Below are positions 17,510-26,299 of a stretch of 56,328 nucleotides of DNA, one piece after another (the first letter of the stretch is position 1; the number at the start of each line of letters is the position of its first letter). The notes beneath the pieces were generated by a model that saw only the letters and a program-made list of their open reading frames with translations, was not told the origin of the DNA and did no database searches. The DNA comes from Winogradskya humida (GTDB lineage: Bacteria; Actinomycetota; Actinomycetes; Mycobacteriales; Micromonosporaceae): the NCBI RefSeq assembly GCF_016862215.1, contig NZ_BOMN01000148.1, forward strand, positions 1-56,328. Reading direction: 5' to 3'. A program made the translations under genes and the position numbers.

Positions 17510-18649
17510 GTGCAGCTCACCGCACCCGTCATCAGAGTGGCTCCGATCCCGTCCGCGCACCCCTACGTGCGGCACGTGCTGACGGGCGGCGGCATCGACC
17601 TGCTGCCCGACCCGCCGCCGCCCGGCGCCCCGGACGGCCGGTGGTGGCCGCCGGTGATGTGCGACGCCGCCTGGGTGACGGCGAACCGGGACGACTTCGA
17701 CGTCATGCACATCCATTTCGGCACGGAGTCGTTCCCGGCGGAGCACCTCCGCTCGCTCGTACGCGCGCTGCGCACGAGCGGCCGCCCGCTCGTCTACACG
17801 CTGCACGATCTCGAGAACCCGCAGCTGATCGATCAGGCGCAGCACCTCGAGCACCTCGACATCCTCGTCCCCGCCGCCGACGCGGTCGTGACGCTGACCG
17901 CGGGTGCCGCCGCCGCGATCAGGCGGCGCTGGGGCCGCGTGGCCGAGGTCGTCGCGCACCCGCACGTGCTCGCCCTCGACGCGGACGCACCCGCCGGGCG
18001 CCGTTCGGACGCCGCGATCCTCGGCGTGCACCTGCGCGACATCCGCCCCGGCACCGACGCCGTGCGCGCGGTGGCGACCCTGCTCGACGCCGTGGACCGC
18101 CTCCGGGCGCAGGGCGTCGCCGCGGTCGCCCGCGTGCAGGTCAACGACCGGGTCCGCGACGAGGCCGCCCGCGAGACCGTGACCGCGCTGGTCGCCGCGC
18201 ACCCCGCAGCGGAGCTGCACCGGAGCGAGCGGCTCGACGACGCCGCTCTCACGCGGTCCATCGCCGACCTGGACGTCGCCGTGCTGCCGTACCGCACCGG
18301 CACGCACTCCGGCTGGGCCGAGCTCTGCTGGGACCTCGGCGTCCCCGTCGCCGGCCCGCGTGTCGGGTACGTCGGCGAGCAGCATCCGGAGGACTTCGCC
18401 GCGTTCGACGCCGGTGACGGCGACGCGCTCGCCCGCGCCGTGCGGCGCCTCCTCGCCGCGGCACCCCGCGCGGGTTCAGCCGGACGGGTGGCGCGTCTCA
18501 CCGAACGCCGCCGCCGGCGAACAGCCGACGCCGCCGCGATCACCGCCGCCCACACCGCCGTCTACAAACGAGTCCTGGCCTCGCCGCCCGCGCCTGCCGA
18601 CCTGGCCGCGCCTGCAGCGCCGCTCGAGCCCGCCGGGCTGGCAGCATGA
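17510..18649 (+). CDS. GT4-like glycosyltransferase
   Basis: 379 residues; GTG start at 17510 with GGAGG 6 nt upstream. GT-B type: N-terminal HIHFGTESF and LVYTLHDLENPQL resemble the acceptor-domain strand of group 1 glycosyltransferases. Residues about 240-290 (SIADLDVAVLPYRTGTHSGWAELCWDLGVPVAGP) occupy the place of the nucleotide-sugar EX7E region, although the glutamates are not conserved. The tail is Ala/Pro-rich and probably disordered. It heads the plus arm of the divergent cluster and overlaps the next gene by 4 nt. Confidence 0.82.
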   Translation: MQLTAPVIRVAPIPSAHPYVRHVLTGGGIDLLPDPPPPGAPDGRWWPPVMCDAAWVTANRDDFDVMHIHFGTESFPAEHLRSLVRALRTSGRPLVYTLHDLENPQLIDQAQHLEHLDILVPAADAVVTLTAGAAAAIRRRWGRVAEVVAHPHVLALDADAPAGRRSDAAILGVHLRDIRPGTDAVRAVATLLDAVDRLRAQGVAAVARVQVNDRVRDEAARETVTALVAAHPAAELHRSERLDDAALTRSIADLDVAVLPYRTGTHSGWAELCWDLGVPVAGPRVGYVGEQHPEDFAAFDAGDGDALARAVRRLLAAAPRAGSAGRVARLTERRRRRTADAAAITAAHTAVYKRVLASPPAPADLAAPAAPLEPAGLAA

Positions 18650-19779
18650 GCGCCCGTGCCGCGCGTCCCCGCACCATCGCCGTCATCGCGCCGCTGCGGC
18701 ACCCCATCCGGGAGCCCCACGCCGGTGGACTCGAAGCGATGGTGTGGGATCGCGTCCGGATGCTCCGAGCGCGCGGTCACCGCGTACTCCTCTGTGCCGT
18801 AGAGGGTTCGCAGTTCCAGGAGGACGTCCCGGCGGAGTTCCGGCTGCCCGCGGCGGTCTGGCCCGACGAGATGGACGCGACCGACTCGACCTACCCGCCG
18901 GGACACCTCGACCGGGCCCTCCCCGCGCTGGAGGCAGCCCTCGACTTCATCCGCTGGAACGCGGACACGATCGACCTGGTCGACAACCACAGCCTGCACC
19001 CGCAGCCCCTCGCCCGTGCCGACCAGCTCGGGGTCCCGATGGTGACGACGCTGCACACCCCGCCGCTCCCCGCGCTCGTCGAGGCGGCACGCGCGGCGGT
19101 CCCGCCCGGGCGGTTCCTCGCCGTCAGCGCGTACACGGCCGCGGACTGGCGCCGGCACGGTGTCGACGCGCTGGTGATGCCGAACGCGATCGACAGCAGT
19201 CGCTGGCGTCTCGGGCCCGGCGGCGAGGGCCTGGTCTGGTTCGGACGGATCGTCCCGGAGAAGGGCGTGCACCTCGCCGTGCAGGCCGCGCGGCTCACCG
19301 GGCGGACGTTGCGCATCGCGGGCCGGGTCGGCGACGCGCCGTACTTCCAGAAGCACATCCGCCCGTTCCTCGGCGACGGCGTCGAGTATCTCGGCCCCCT
19401 CAGCCAGCCGGAACTCGCGCAGCTCGTCGGTGGCAGCGCCTGCGCCCTGGTCACCCCCCTCTGGGAGGAGCCTTTCGGCCTCGTCGTGGCAGAGGCCCTG
19501 GCAACGGGTACGCCCGTAGCCGCATTCGACACCGGCGGCATCGGTGAGGTCGCGGGCACCGCGCCGGCGGTCCGGCTCGTACCCATGGGTGACGTCGAGG
19601 CACTCGCGTCGGCAGCCGGCCACCTCGCCAACGCCGGCGGGGACGAACAGCAACGCCGCCGCCGGACCCGCGCGGCGGCCATCGCGCGGTTCTCGCTGGA
19701 CCACCGGGCAGCCGAGCTCGAAACCGTGTTCGACCTGTCCGCGACGCACGCACGACCGGGAGCCGGCGCATGGGTATGA
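18646..19779 (+). CDS. GT4 glycosyltransferase (group 1)
   Basis: 377 residues. Clear group 1 glycosyltransferase. The N-terminal domain has IREPHAGGLEAMVWDRVRML and TLHTPPLP; the C-terminal domain has LVWFGRIVPEKGVHLAVQAA, GPLSQPELAQL and the donor-binding EEPFGLVVAEALATGTPVAA (EX7E intact). Donor therefore probably a nucleotide hexose. The start overlaps the preceding stop by 4 nt (ATGA), and its own 3' end overlaps the next gene by 10 nt, so it is co-translated within the plus arm. This is the best-preserved glycosyltransferase in the cluster. Confidence 0.92.
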   Translation: MSARAARPRTIAVIAPLRHPIREPHAGGLEAMVWDRVRMLRARGHRVLLCAVEGSQFQEDVPAEFRLPAAVWPDEMDATDSTYPPGHLDRALPALEAALDFIRWNADTIDLVDNHSLHPQPLARADQLGVPMVTTLHTPPLPALVEAARAAVPPGRFLAVSAYTAADWRRHGVDALVMPNAIDSSRWRLGPGGEGLVWFGRIVPEKGVHLAVQAARLTGRTLRIAGRVGDAPYFQKHIRPFLGDGVEYLGPLSQPELAQLVGGSACALVTPLWEEPFGLVVAEALATGTPVAAFDTGGIGEVAGTAPAVRLVPMGDVEALASAAGHLANAGGDEQQRRRRTRAAAIARFSLDHRAAELETVFDLSATHARPGAGAWV

Positions 19780-20747
19780 CCGGCTGGTACCTCCACCATC
19801 ACGGCGCGGGCCACCTGACCCGCTTCCGCGCGGTCCGGCCGCATCTCGCCGGAGACGTCACGGTCTTCAGCTCCCTGCCCGCACCGCAGAACCTCCCGCC
19901 GGACACCCGCTGGGTACGCCTCGACCTCGACAACGACGGCACCCCCGACCCGGCCGGCGCCGACCCGACCGCGGGTGGGCTGCTGCACTGGGCGCCCCTC
20001 GGTCACGCCGGGCACGCGCGCCGGCTCGCCGTCATCGCCGACGCGATCGCCGGGCAGCGCTTCGACCGGTTCGTCGTCGACGTGTCGGTCGAGGTGGCGC
20101 TGTTCGTGCGGCTCCTCGGCGTCGCCACCGTCGTCGTCACCCAGCCCGGCGACCGGGGCGACGGGCCGCACCGGCTCGCGTACGCATCAGCGGCCCGCGT
20201 CCTGGCACCGTGGCCCGCAGGCGCGCACCGCTCACCCGCGCAGCACGGACTCGTCGAGGTCGGCGGCATCTCGCGCTTCGACGGGCGTACCCGTGATGGT
20301 GAGCCGGACCCCGGCACGGTGCTCGTGCTGGGCGGCGGCACCGCCGAGAGCGACCTCACCGACCGCGTCGCCCGCGCGGCCGCCGCGACCCCGGGCACCC
20401 GCTGGAGCATCGCCGGCGGCTCGACATGGATCGAGGATCCCTGGGAGGCATTGCTACGCGCCGAGGTCGTCATCGCCGCAGCGGGCCAGAACAGCATCGC
20501 CGACCTCGCTGCCGCCGGTGCGCGGGCGGTGGTGGTGCCGCAGCCGCGACCGTTCGACGAGCAGGTGGCGACCGGCCGCTTCCTCGCCGACCACCAACTC
20601 GCCGTCGTCGAGGCGCGCTGGCCCGACGACGACGCCTGGCCCGTAGTGCTCGACCAGGCCCGGGCGCTGGAACCCGACTGGGCACTGTGGGGTGTCACCG
20701 GCGCCGCGCACCGGGCCGCCGACGCGATCGCGCAGGTCAGATCATGA
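19770..20747 (+). CDS. MurG/GT28-like glycosyltransferase
   Basis: 325 residues. The N-terminal HHHGAGHLTRFRAV is the glycine/histidine-rich loop of MurG-like enzymes. The C-terminal VLVLGGGTAESDL and EVVIAAAGQNSIADLAAAGARAVVVPQPRPFDEQ match the GT28 donor site, where the GQNSIAD helix and PFDEQ bind the nucleotide sugar. Two ATGs are available (19770 and 19776); both overlap the preceding gene. The stop overlaps the next ATG by 4 nt. It is not the genuine MurG, because there is no cell-division context. Confidence 0.87.
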   Translation: MGMTGWYLHHHGAGHLTRFRAVRPHLAGDVTVFSSLPAPQNLPPDTRWVRLDLDNDGTPDPAGADPTAGGLLHWAPLGHAGHARRLAVIADAIAGQRFDRFVVDVSVEVALFVRLLGVATVVVTQPGDRGDGPHRLAYASAARVLAPWPAGAHRSPAQHGLVEVGGISRFDGRTRDGEPDPGTVLVLGGGTAESDLTDRVARAAAATPGTRWSIAGGSTWIEDPWEALLRAEVVIAAAGQNSIADLAAAGARAVVVPQPRPFDEQVATGRFLADHQLAVVEARWPDDDAWPVVLDQARALEPDWALWGVTGAAHRAADAIAQVRS

Positions 20748-21571
20748 TCGCAGTCATCACCATCTGTTCCGCGTCCCGCCTCGACCACGTACGCCGCCAG
20801 CAGCGATTGCTCACGCCCGAGCCCGTACGCCGCATCGTTGTCTGGCTCGACGCGGACGCGCCGCCGTCCGTCCCGGAGTTCGCCGGCGCCGAGATGCTGC
20901 ACGTCCCGCCGGGGGAGCAGGGCCTGCGCCTCGCCGCCGGACGTGACCGTGGCGCCGAGGCTGCTCTCGAAGCGGGCGCCACCCTGCTCGTCCTGCTCGA
21001 CGCCGACTGCCTTCCCGGCCCGGACCTCCTCGCGCGGTACAGCGCCGCGGCCGCCGCGCATCCGGGCGCATTGCTGTGCGGCCCGGTCACGTACCTGCCG
21101 GAAGGCGTCCTGCCCGAGGACGCGGGTGACCTCCCGGCCCTGACCGCACCGCACGCCGCCCGTCCCGCGCCGCCCGACGGGGAGAACGTGCCGGGGGAGC
21201 ACCGGTTGTTCTGGTCGCTGTCGTTCGCGGTGACGGCGGAGGCCTGGCGTACGGTCGGCGGCTTCGACGAGTCCTATGAGGGGTACGGCGGGGAGGACAC
21301 CGACTTCGCGTTCACCGCGCGGGCGGCAGGCGTACCCCTCGTCTGGGTCGGGGGTGCGCACGCCTACCACCAGCACCACCCGACGTCGACCCCGCCGTGG
21401 CAGCACCTCGACGACATCCTGCGCAACGGCCGGCTCTTCGCGGACCGCTGGGGGACCTGGCCGATGCGGGGCTGGCTCGACGCGTTCGCCGAGGCGGGCG
21501 CTATCGAGCGGACGCCGGCGGGGTGGAGGCGATCGCCGGCAGCGCCTGACCGGTCCGGGCCACATGGCTGA
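20744..21571 (+). CDS. Family 2 glycosyltransferase with galactosyltransferase-like motif
   Basis: 275 residues starting at ATG 20744, overlapping the previous stop by 4 nt; the open frame continues upstream only as a shadow. GT-A core with VITICSASRLDHVRRQQ, LLVLLDADCLPGPDLL (metal-binding DAD) and the acceptor motif GGFDESYEGYGGEDTDFAFT. The same acceptor motif occurs in the last gene of the opposite arm (14095-15375). Last gene of the plus arm; its 3' end overlaps the convergent monooxygenase by 71 nt. Confidence 0.88.
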   Translation: MIAVITICSASRLDHVRRQQRLLTPEPVRRIVVWLDADAPPSVPEFAGAEMLHVPPGEQGLRLAAGRDRGAEAALEAGATLLVLLDADCLPGPDLLARYSAAAAAHPGALLCGPVTYLPEGVLPEDAGDLPALTAPHAARPAPPDGENVPGEHRLFWSLSFAVTAEAWRTVGGFDESYEGYGGEDTDFAFTARAAGVPLVWVGGAHAYHQHHPTSTPPWQHLDDILRNGRLFADRWGTWPMRGWLDAFAEAGAIERTPAGWRRSPAAPDRSGPHG

Positions 21572-22703
21572 GGCGTGATGTGAGTTTACGGAGCACGCCG
21601 AGGCTGCCGATCCGGGCCACCGTACGCAGGACCCCCACGCCGGCCGCGGACGCGGGGTAGAACAGCCGGGGCGTGCCGGGCGGCAGCTTCTGCGCATCGT
21701 CGATCAGGGGCCGCATCCAGCGTTCGTACAGCTCCAGGGCGGCGCCGTGGTGTTCCCGGCTGAGGTATGCGGCCAGGACGTAGCCGCCGATCATGGCGAG
21801 CGAGGTGCCGCCCCCACCGAGCGGTGTCACGCACCACGCGGCATCACCGGTGACGCAGACGCGCCCCTTCGCCCACGACGGCATCATGATCTGGGTCAGG
21901 TAGTCCATGTAGACGTCGCCGGAACCCTTGAAACCGTCGACGACGCGCTGAGCCTGCCAGCCGGCGTCGCCGAACACCTCGCCCAACGCGTCGCGGGCCT
22001 GGTCGAGTGGCAGCTCGGCAAGATTCTGCCCGCGGGTGGTGAACGCCAGCGTCGCCCGGGTGGTGCCCGCGTTGTCGGGGCGCAGGGTGATCTGCCGGCC
22101 GCCGCTCGCGGAGTACCAGCGCCACCACCGGTCATCGTCCCCGGTCCGCGGGATGGTTCCGTAGGCCATGTTCAGCCCGAGCTCGCGGCGCGCGACGGCG
22201 GATCCGAAGACCAGGTCACGGGTACGCGACCGGACCCCCTCCGCGATCACCAGCAGCTCGTAGTCCGCCGTGGCACCCCGCTGGAACGTCACCTCCACGT
22301 GGGAGTCCTGGTCGCGTACCCCGGTGATCTGGTCGTCGTAACACACCTGGACGCCGGCGGGCAGCGCGTCGAGGATGATCCGCGCGAGGTCGCCCCGCAG
22401 GATCTCGAGCTCGGCGGTGAGACCGTCCGGATCCTCGACCGGGAACCGTGCGACGGCGCGGCCGCGGGCGTCGAGCACCGCCGTGCCCTGTTCCGTGGTG
22501 CTCCGGCGGCGTACCGGCTCCTCGAGGCCCATCTCGGCGAGGACTTCGCGCGCCGCGCCGCGGATGTCGATGTTCTGGCCGCCGTCGCGGAACACTTCGG
22601 ACCGTTCGACGACGTCGACGTCCCATCCGGCGCGTCCGAGCCAGTAGGCGGTGGTGAGGCCGGCGATGCTGGCGCCGGAGATCAGCGCACGGGGACCGGT
22701 CAT
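21501..22703 (-). CDS. FAD-dependent monooxygenase (PHBH/TetX-like)
   Basis: 400 residues, class A flavoprotein monooxygenase. The dinucleotide loop is ISGASIAGLTTAYWL (one glycine of GxGxxG replaced by Ser). The second FAD motif is VCVTGDAAWCVTPLGGGGTSLAM, with the GDA pair, and ERSEVFRDGGQNIDI lies where the ribityl chain binds. NAD(P)H-dependent hydroxylation of an aromatic or polyketide-like substrate is expected. It is divergent from a cytochrome P450 gene and shares an AT-rich promoter region with overlapping palindromes. The 3' end overlaps the glycosyltransferase gene by 71 nt. Confidence 0.92.
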   Translation of the reverse strand: MTGPRALISGASIAGLTTAYWLGRAGWDVDVVERSEVFRDGGQNIDIRGAAREVLAEMGLEEPVRRRSTTEQGTAVLDARGRAVARFPVEDPDGLTAELEILRGDLARIILDALPAGVQVCYDDQITGVRDQDSHVEVTFQRGATADYELLVIAEGVRSRTRDLVFGSAVARRELGLNMAYGTIPRTGDDDRWWRWYSASGGRQITLRPDNAGTTRATLAFTTRGQNLAELPLDQARDALGEVFGDAGWQAQRVVDGFKGSGDVYMDYLTQIMMPSWAKGRVCVTGDAAWCVTPLGGGGTSLAMIGGYVLAAYLSREHHGAALELYERWMRPLIDDAQKLPPGTPRLFYPASAAGVGVLRTVARIGSLGVLRKLTSRLSHVARTGQALPAIASTPPASAR

Positions 22704-22733
22704 GGCGTACTCCCACTCTAAAGCTTGAAAATC

Positions 22734-22752
22734 TAATCACTTGATTATCAAG
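22734..22752. promoter_or_regulatory. Two interlocked palindromes between monooxygenase and P450
   Basis: TAATCA-CT-TGATTA at 22734-22747 and CTTGAT-T-ATCAAG at 22740-22752 are each perfect and share the TTGATTA core. The segment is strongly AT-rich against a high-GC background. MarR- and PadR-family sites often look like this. Position between divergent genes suggests one regulator controls both; none is encoded next door. Confidence 0.6.
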
Positions 22753-22856
22753 CCACTATAGGGGAGCAGTTTCGCAGAACGTAATCCTTCCGTGTGATCA
22801 TGGGCGCGCGAGTGACATCGGGGCCCCGATGGTTCGCCGAGTCGGGGAGTGGCCGG

Positions 22857-24134
22857 ATGGGCTTGACGTCGTTGGTGTCCGCGGTTCGTTCACAGGTGCT
22901 GGGGTCGCTGGCCCGCAGGTTCGCCGGCGACGGCCCGTACGCCGGCCTGGCCCTGCTCCCGGACCGCATCCTGTGGCCGCTGCACCGCGACGGCCTCGAC
23001 CCGGTCGAGCGGATGGCCGAGATCCGCGGGCGCGAACCGGTCAGCAAGTTGCCGGTGCCGTTCGGGATCCGGGCCTGGCTGGTGACCGGCGACGACGCGA
23101 CCCGGGAGGTCCTGGGCAGCCTCGACGGGTTCAGCAACGACTTCGGCAAGTTCGCGGGCAAGGTCGGGATCAAGATCAGCGCCGACCCGGGCGGTCTCGG
23201 GTTCGCCGACCCGCCGGACCACACCCGCCTGCGCCGGATGCTGACCCCCGAGTTCACCATGCGCCGGCTGAGCCGCCTGCAGCCGCGGATCGAGGCCATC
23301 GTCGCCGACCGGCTCGACGCGCTGGGAGCCGCCGGCGCGCCCGCCGACCTGTGGCACGAATGGGCGCTGCCGATCCCGGCGCTGACCATCTGCGAACTGC
23401 TCGGGGTGCCGTACGCCGACCGCGAGTACTTCGAGAAGGTCAGCATGTCCAGGTTCGACATGGGTGCCGGCGCGCACGCACCCCTCGACGCGGTCTCCGA
23501 GTCGCTGAACTACCTCGACGGGCTCATCAAGGAGCAGCGCCGCATCCCCGGTGACGGCCTGCTCGGTGCGCTGATCCGGACCCACGGCGACGCGATCGAC
23601 GACCGCGAGCTGGCCGGCCTGGCCGACGGGGTGCTGACCGGTGGCCTGGAGACCTCGGCCAGCATGCTGGCGCTGGGCGCGATGGCCCTGATGGAGGACC
23701 CGGCTATGGCCGCGCAGCTGCGGGCCGGCGAGAACGTCGACGCGATCGTGGATGAGCTGCTGCGCTACCTCACCGTCGTCCAGGTGGCCTTTCCCCGCGT
23801 GGCGATCCGGGACCTGGAGATCGGCGGGGTGCCCATCCGTACGGGCGACGTGGTGATCTGCTCGCTCAGCGGCGCCAACCGCGACCAGCAGGTCGGCGCG
23901 GAACCGGAACGGATCGACCCGGCCCGCCGCCCCGGCCGGTCCCACCTCGCGTTCGGGTACGGCGTGCACCGCTGCATCGGCGCCGAGCTGGCCAAGATGG
24001 AGCTGCGTACGGCGTTCCCCGCCCTGGTGCGCCGCTTCCCGGATCTGCGGATGGCGGTCGACCCGGCCGACCTGCAGTTCCGCCGGGCCTCGATCGTCTT
24101 CGGCGTCGACAGCCTCCCGGTGCACACGGTGTAG
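22857..24134 (+). CDS. Cytochrome P450
   Basis: 425 residues from ATG 22857, preceded by GGGGAG about 9 nt upstream; the open frame allows an earlier GTG at 22794 that lacks a ribosome site. Haem-binding loop FGYGVHRCIGAELA with the proximal cysteine near codon 373. The ExxR motif is present (ELLR), as are the I-helix GGLETSA (His/Gly variant of AGxET) and PRVAIRDLEIGG. Bacterial class I P450, needing separate ferredoxin and reductase, which are not in the window. It is divergent from the flavin monooxygenase; both may act on the same compound, although no biosynthetic core enzyme is nearby. Confidence 0.93.
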   Translation: MGLTSLVSAVRSQVLGSLARRFAGDGPYAGLALLPDRILWPLHRDGLDPVERMAEIRGREPVSKLPVPFGIRAWLVTGDDATREVLGSLDGFSNDFGKFAGKVGIKISADPGGLGFADPPDHTRLRRMLTPEFTMRRLSRLQPRIEAIVADRLDALGAAGAPADLWHEWALPIPALTICELLGVPYADREYFEKVSMSRFDMGAGAHAPLDAVSESLNYLDGLIKEQRRIPGDGLLGALIRTHGDAIDDRELAGLADGVLTGGLETSASMLALGAMALMEDPAMAAQLRAGENVDAIVDELLRYLTVVQVAFPRVAIRDLEIGGVPIRTGDVVICSLSGANRDQQVGAEPERIDPARRPGRSHLAFGYGVHRCIGAELAKMELRTAFPALVRRFPDLRMAVDPADLQFRRASIVFGVDSLPVHTV

Positions 24135-24150
24135 ACAACTTGCCGCGCAC

Positions 24151-25395
24151 TCAGCCTGCCGTCAGCCTGCCGACCAGGGAATGCGCTGCCGCGGTGACCA
24201 GTTCGCGGTCGTAGGTGACGACGAACTCGAACTCGCGGTCGCCGTCCGACCCGGCGTCGCCCATGTCCCGGGCGATCAGGGCAGCCGACGTGTGACCGCC
24301 GAGAACAACCACGGTCCACTCGCTGGCGAGCGGATCCTGAACGGCCAGGGCCGAACCCCGCACGCCGGGAGCGGGGCTCGCCGGCATGTCCACACCGAGG
24401 ACGCCGATGAACGGCAGCTTCGCCGCGAGCTCGGTGTAGTCCTGGACCGTGGACGGCCGGAAATACCTGGCATGCTCGAACGCCGCGAGCAGGACCGGCG
24501 GCACCGCGGCCTGCACCGCCATCAGCTCCAGCGTCTTCGACACCGGGATGAGCAGATGTTTCGGGGCGTGCCGGACCCGGTGGCGCGGTCCCACGAGCCC
24601 GTACGGCGTGGCGTGCAGGGCCGGCCCGATCGGTCGCGCGGTGAACCGCTCCGGCCGGAACGCCGACGGTGCGAAACCGCGCTCACCCCGGCCCCACAAC
24701 CAGCCCTGGCCCAGCGTCGCGCCGAGGACCAGCGCGCGGGTCAGGTCGTCCTGGGTCTCGATACCCTCGGCGACCACCTCGGCCCCGGACTGCTCCGCGT
24801 ACGCCCGCACGGCACCCGCCACGGTGACGGTGGCCGGATCCTTGACCGTACGCAGCAGCTGCAGGTCGAGCTTGACCACCTCGGGCCGCAGCAGCGGGAT
24901 GAACGCGAGCGACTCGGGCTGCGCCCCCACATCGTCCACGGCGATGGCGCACCCGGCGGCCCGGAGCCGCTCGGCACCGGCCAGCATCCCGGCGGGATCG
25001 GCGGCCAGGGCCCGCTCCGTGATCTCGACGACCACCTGCACGTGCGGCGCCCGCTCGGCGAGGGCGCCGAGGACGATGTCCAGCCGCTGGGTGAGGGTGC
25101 TGGGCTCGAGATTGACGAACAGCGTCACCGGCCGCCCCTGCGCCAGGGCCCCCGCATCCGTCAGCGACGACCGCAGGGAGGCCAGCTCGAGCTCGGCGAG
25201 GCGCCCCTCGGCCCGCGCCGCGTCGAGCAGCACCATCGGCGATTCCCACCTGGTGCCGCTGGGCCCGCGGAGCAGCGCCTCGTAGGCCAGCACCGTCCCG
25301 GTGTCCAGATCGATGAACGGCTGATAGACGCAGTGCAGCCCACAGTCACGCAGTACGTCGCCGAGCTCTGCCAGGTGCGTGTCTGTGGCGCTCAC
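24151..25395 (-). CDS. EAL-domain c-di-GMP phosphodiesterase-like protein with DICT sensor
   Basis: 414 residues from GTG 25395. Start uncertain: the upstream GGCGGGA is very close to the GTG and the frame stays open further back. The EAL domain is at about 25-235. It contains YQPFID, YEALLRG (the EAL motif), NLEPS, EITERAL, AVDDVG, VKLDLQLL and AEGIET, and all expected metal and phosphodiester contacts appear present. A GQGWLWGRG loop closes the domain. The remaining part (about 255-400) matches the DICT sensory domain found with EAL/GGDEF proteins in actinomycetes and cyanobacteria (PKHLLIPVSKTLE, ARYFRPST, PFIGVLGVDMP). There is no GGDEF domain. Predicted role: hydrolysis of cyclic di-GMP in response to an unknown signal. 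Confidence 0.85.
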   Translation of the reverse strand: MSATDTHLAELGDVLRDCGLHCVYQPFIDLDTGTVLAYEALLRGPSGTRWESPMVLLDAARAEGRLAELELASLRSSLTDAGALAQGRPVTLFVNLEPSTLTQRLDIVLGALAERAPHVQVVVEITERALAADPAGMLAGAERLRAAGCAIAVDDVGAQPESLAFIPLLRPEVVKLDLQLLRTVKDPATVTVAGAVRAYAEQSGAEVVAEGIETQDDLTRALVLGATLGQGWLWGRGERGFAPSAFRPERFTARPIGPALHATPYGLVGPRHRVRHAPKHLLIPVSKTLELMAVQAAVPPVLLAAFEHARYFRPSTVQDYTELAAKLPFIGVLGVDMPASPAPGVRGSALAVQDPLASEWTVVVLGGHTSAALIARDMGDAGSDGDREFEFVVTYDRELVTAAAHSLVGRLTAG

Positions 25396-25450
25396 TCCCG
25401 CCTGATCGGCACACCGCCCCCGTTCCTGAGCCGGGCTTCCGTGCGACCGG

Positions 25451-26194
25451 TCAGAGCCGTTTCGTGAACGCGCAGAACTCGTTGCCCTCCGGGTCGGCCA
25501 GCACCCAGGGCGTATGGATCGCGTCGGGTTGCCGCAGGATGGTCGCACCGGCCAGGAGCAGGGCGGACGGATCCCGGTCCCGCAGGTCGAGGTGCCAGTG
25601 CAACCGGTTCCTGGTGACCTTGGGCTCGGGCACCGGGTCGAAGAGCAGGTAATCCCACGGGAAGCCGGGCGCGGCCTTGACCGCGGCCGCCGGACCCTCG
25701 GCGATCACGTCACCGCTGAGGATGCGACCCCACCAGCGCGCCTGGGCGTACGCGTCGCGACATTTGACGACGAGCTGGAAGATCCCGCTGGGACGATCGT
25801 CGACCGAGGGATAGGCGCAGAGGTGGTTGCCCTCCGGATCGGCCAGGACATACCAGGGGTCAGGACCGGGGGACCGTACGATCTGGGCGCCGGCCGCGAC
25901 AAGAACGTCCGGGGCCGCCCCGCTGAGCCGCAGGTCCAGATGCGCCCTGGTCGCCTGCGGGCGCAGCTCCCGGACGGTCGTGAGCCGGAGGATCTCGTTC
26001 GGCGAGCGCCCGGGCGCGGCATCGATCCGCAACCGCCCGGGGCCGACGTCCTGGACCGTGCCACCGCCGAGCGCGACACTCCAGAACCGCGCGGCCCGCG
26101 GTGCGTCCAGCACCTCCAGGCTGAGTCCATCGAACTGCGCCGCCGGCAGGACGTACTTCGCCAGCTCCTCGGTCAGGGTGGATTTGTGCAGCAT
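25451..26194 (-). CDS. VOC (glyoxalase-fold) family protein, two tandem modules
   Basis: 247 residues from ATG 26194, which has GGAGGGG 5 nt upstream; the frame extends 12 codons further without a ribosome site. Two beta-alpha-beta-beta-beta modules are seen (about 20-125 and 135-247), each ending in a LADPEGN-(H/E)-xCA motif. The histidine and glutamate positions differ from classical glyoxalase I, and several such actinomycete proteins are bleomycin-resistance-like binders or uncharacterised dioxygenase relatives. A precise role cannot be given. It lies 56 nt upstream of the EAL gene on the same strand and may be transcribed with it. Confidence 0.85.
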   Translation of the reverse strand: MLHKSTLTEELAKYVLPAAQFDGLSLEVLDAPRAARFWSVALGGGTVQDVGPGRLRIDAAPGRSPNEILRLTTVRELRPQATRAHLDLRLSGAAPDVLVAAGAQIVRSPGPDPWYVLADPEGNHLCAYPSVDDRPSGIFQLVVKCRDAYAQARWWGRILSGDVIAEGPAAAVKAAPGFPWDYLLFDPVPEPKVTRNRLHWHLDLRDRDPSALLLAGATILRQPDAIHTPWVLADPEGNEFCAFTKRL

Positions 26195-26299
26195 TGACCC
26201 CTCCTGGGACGTGGTCTGAACACACGCCACCGGGGTCTCGAGCGGCTTCTTCGACGGCCGACACTAGCGCCGGGCCGCGTCGGCGGAAAGCCCCCGGCC

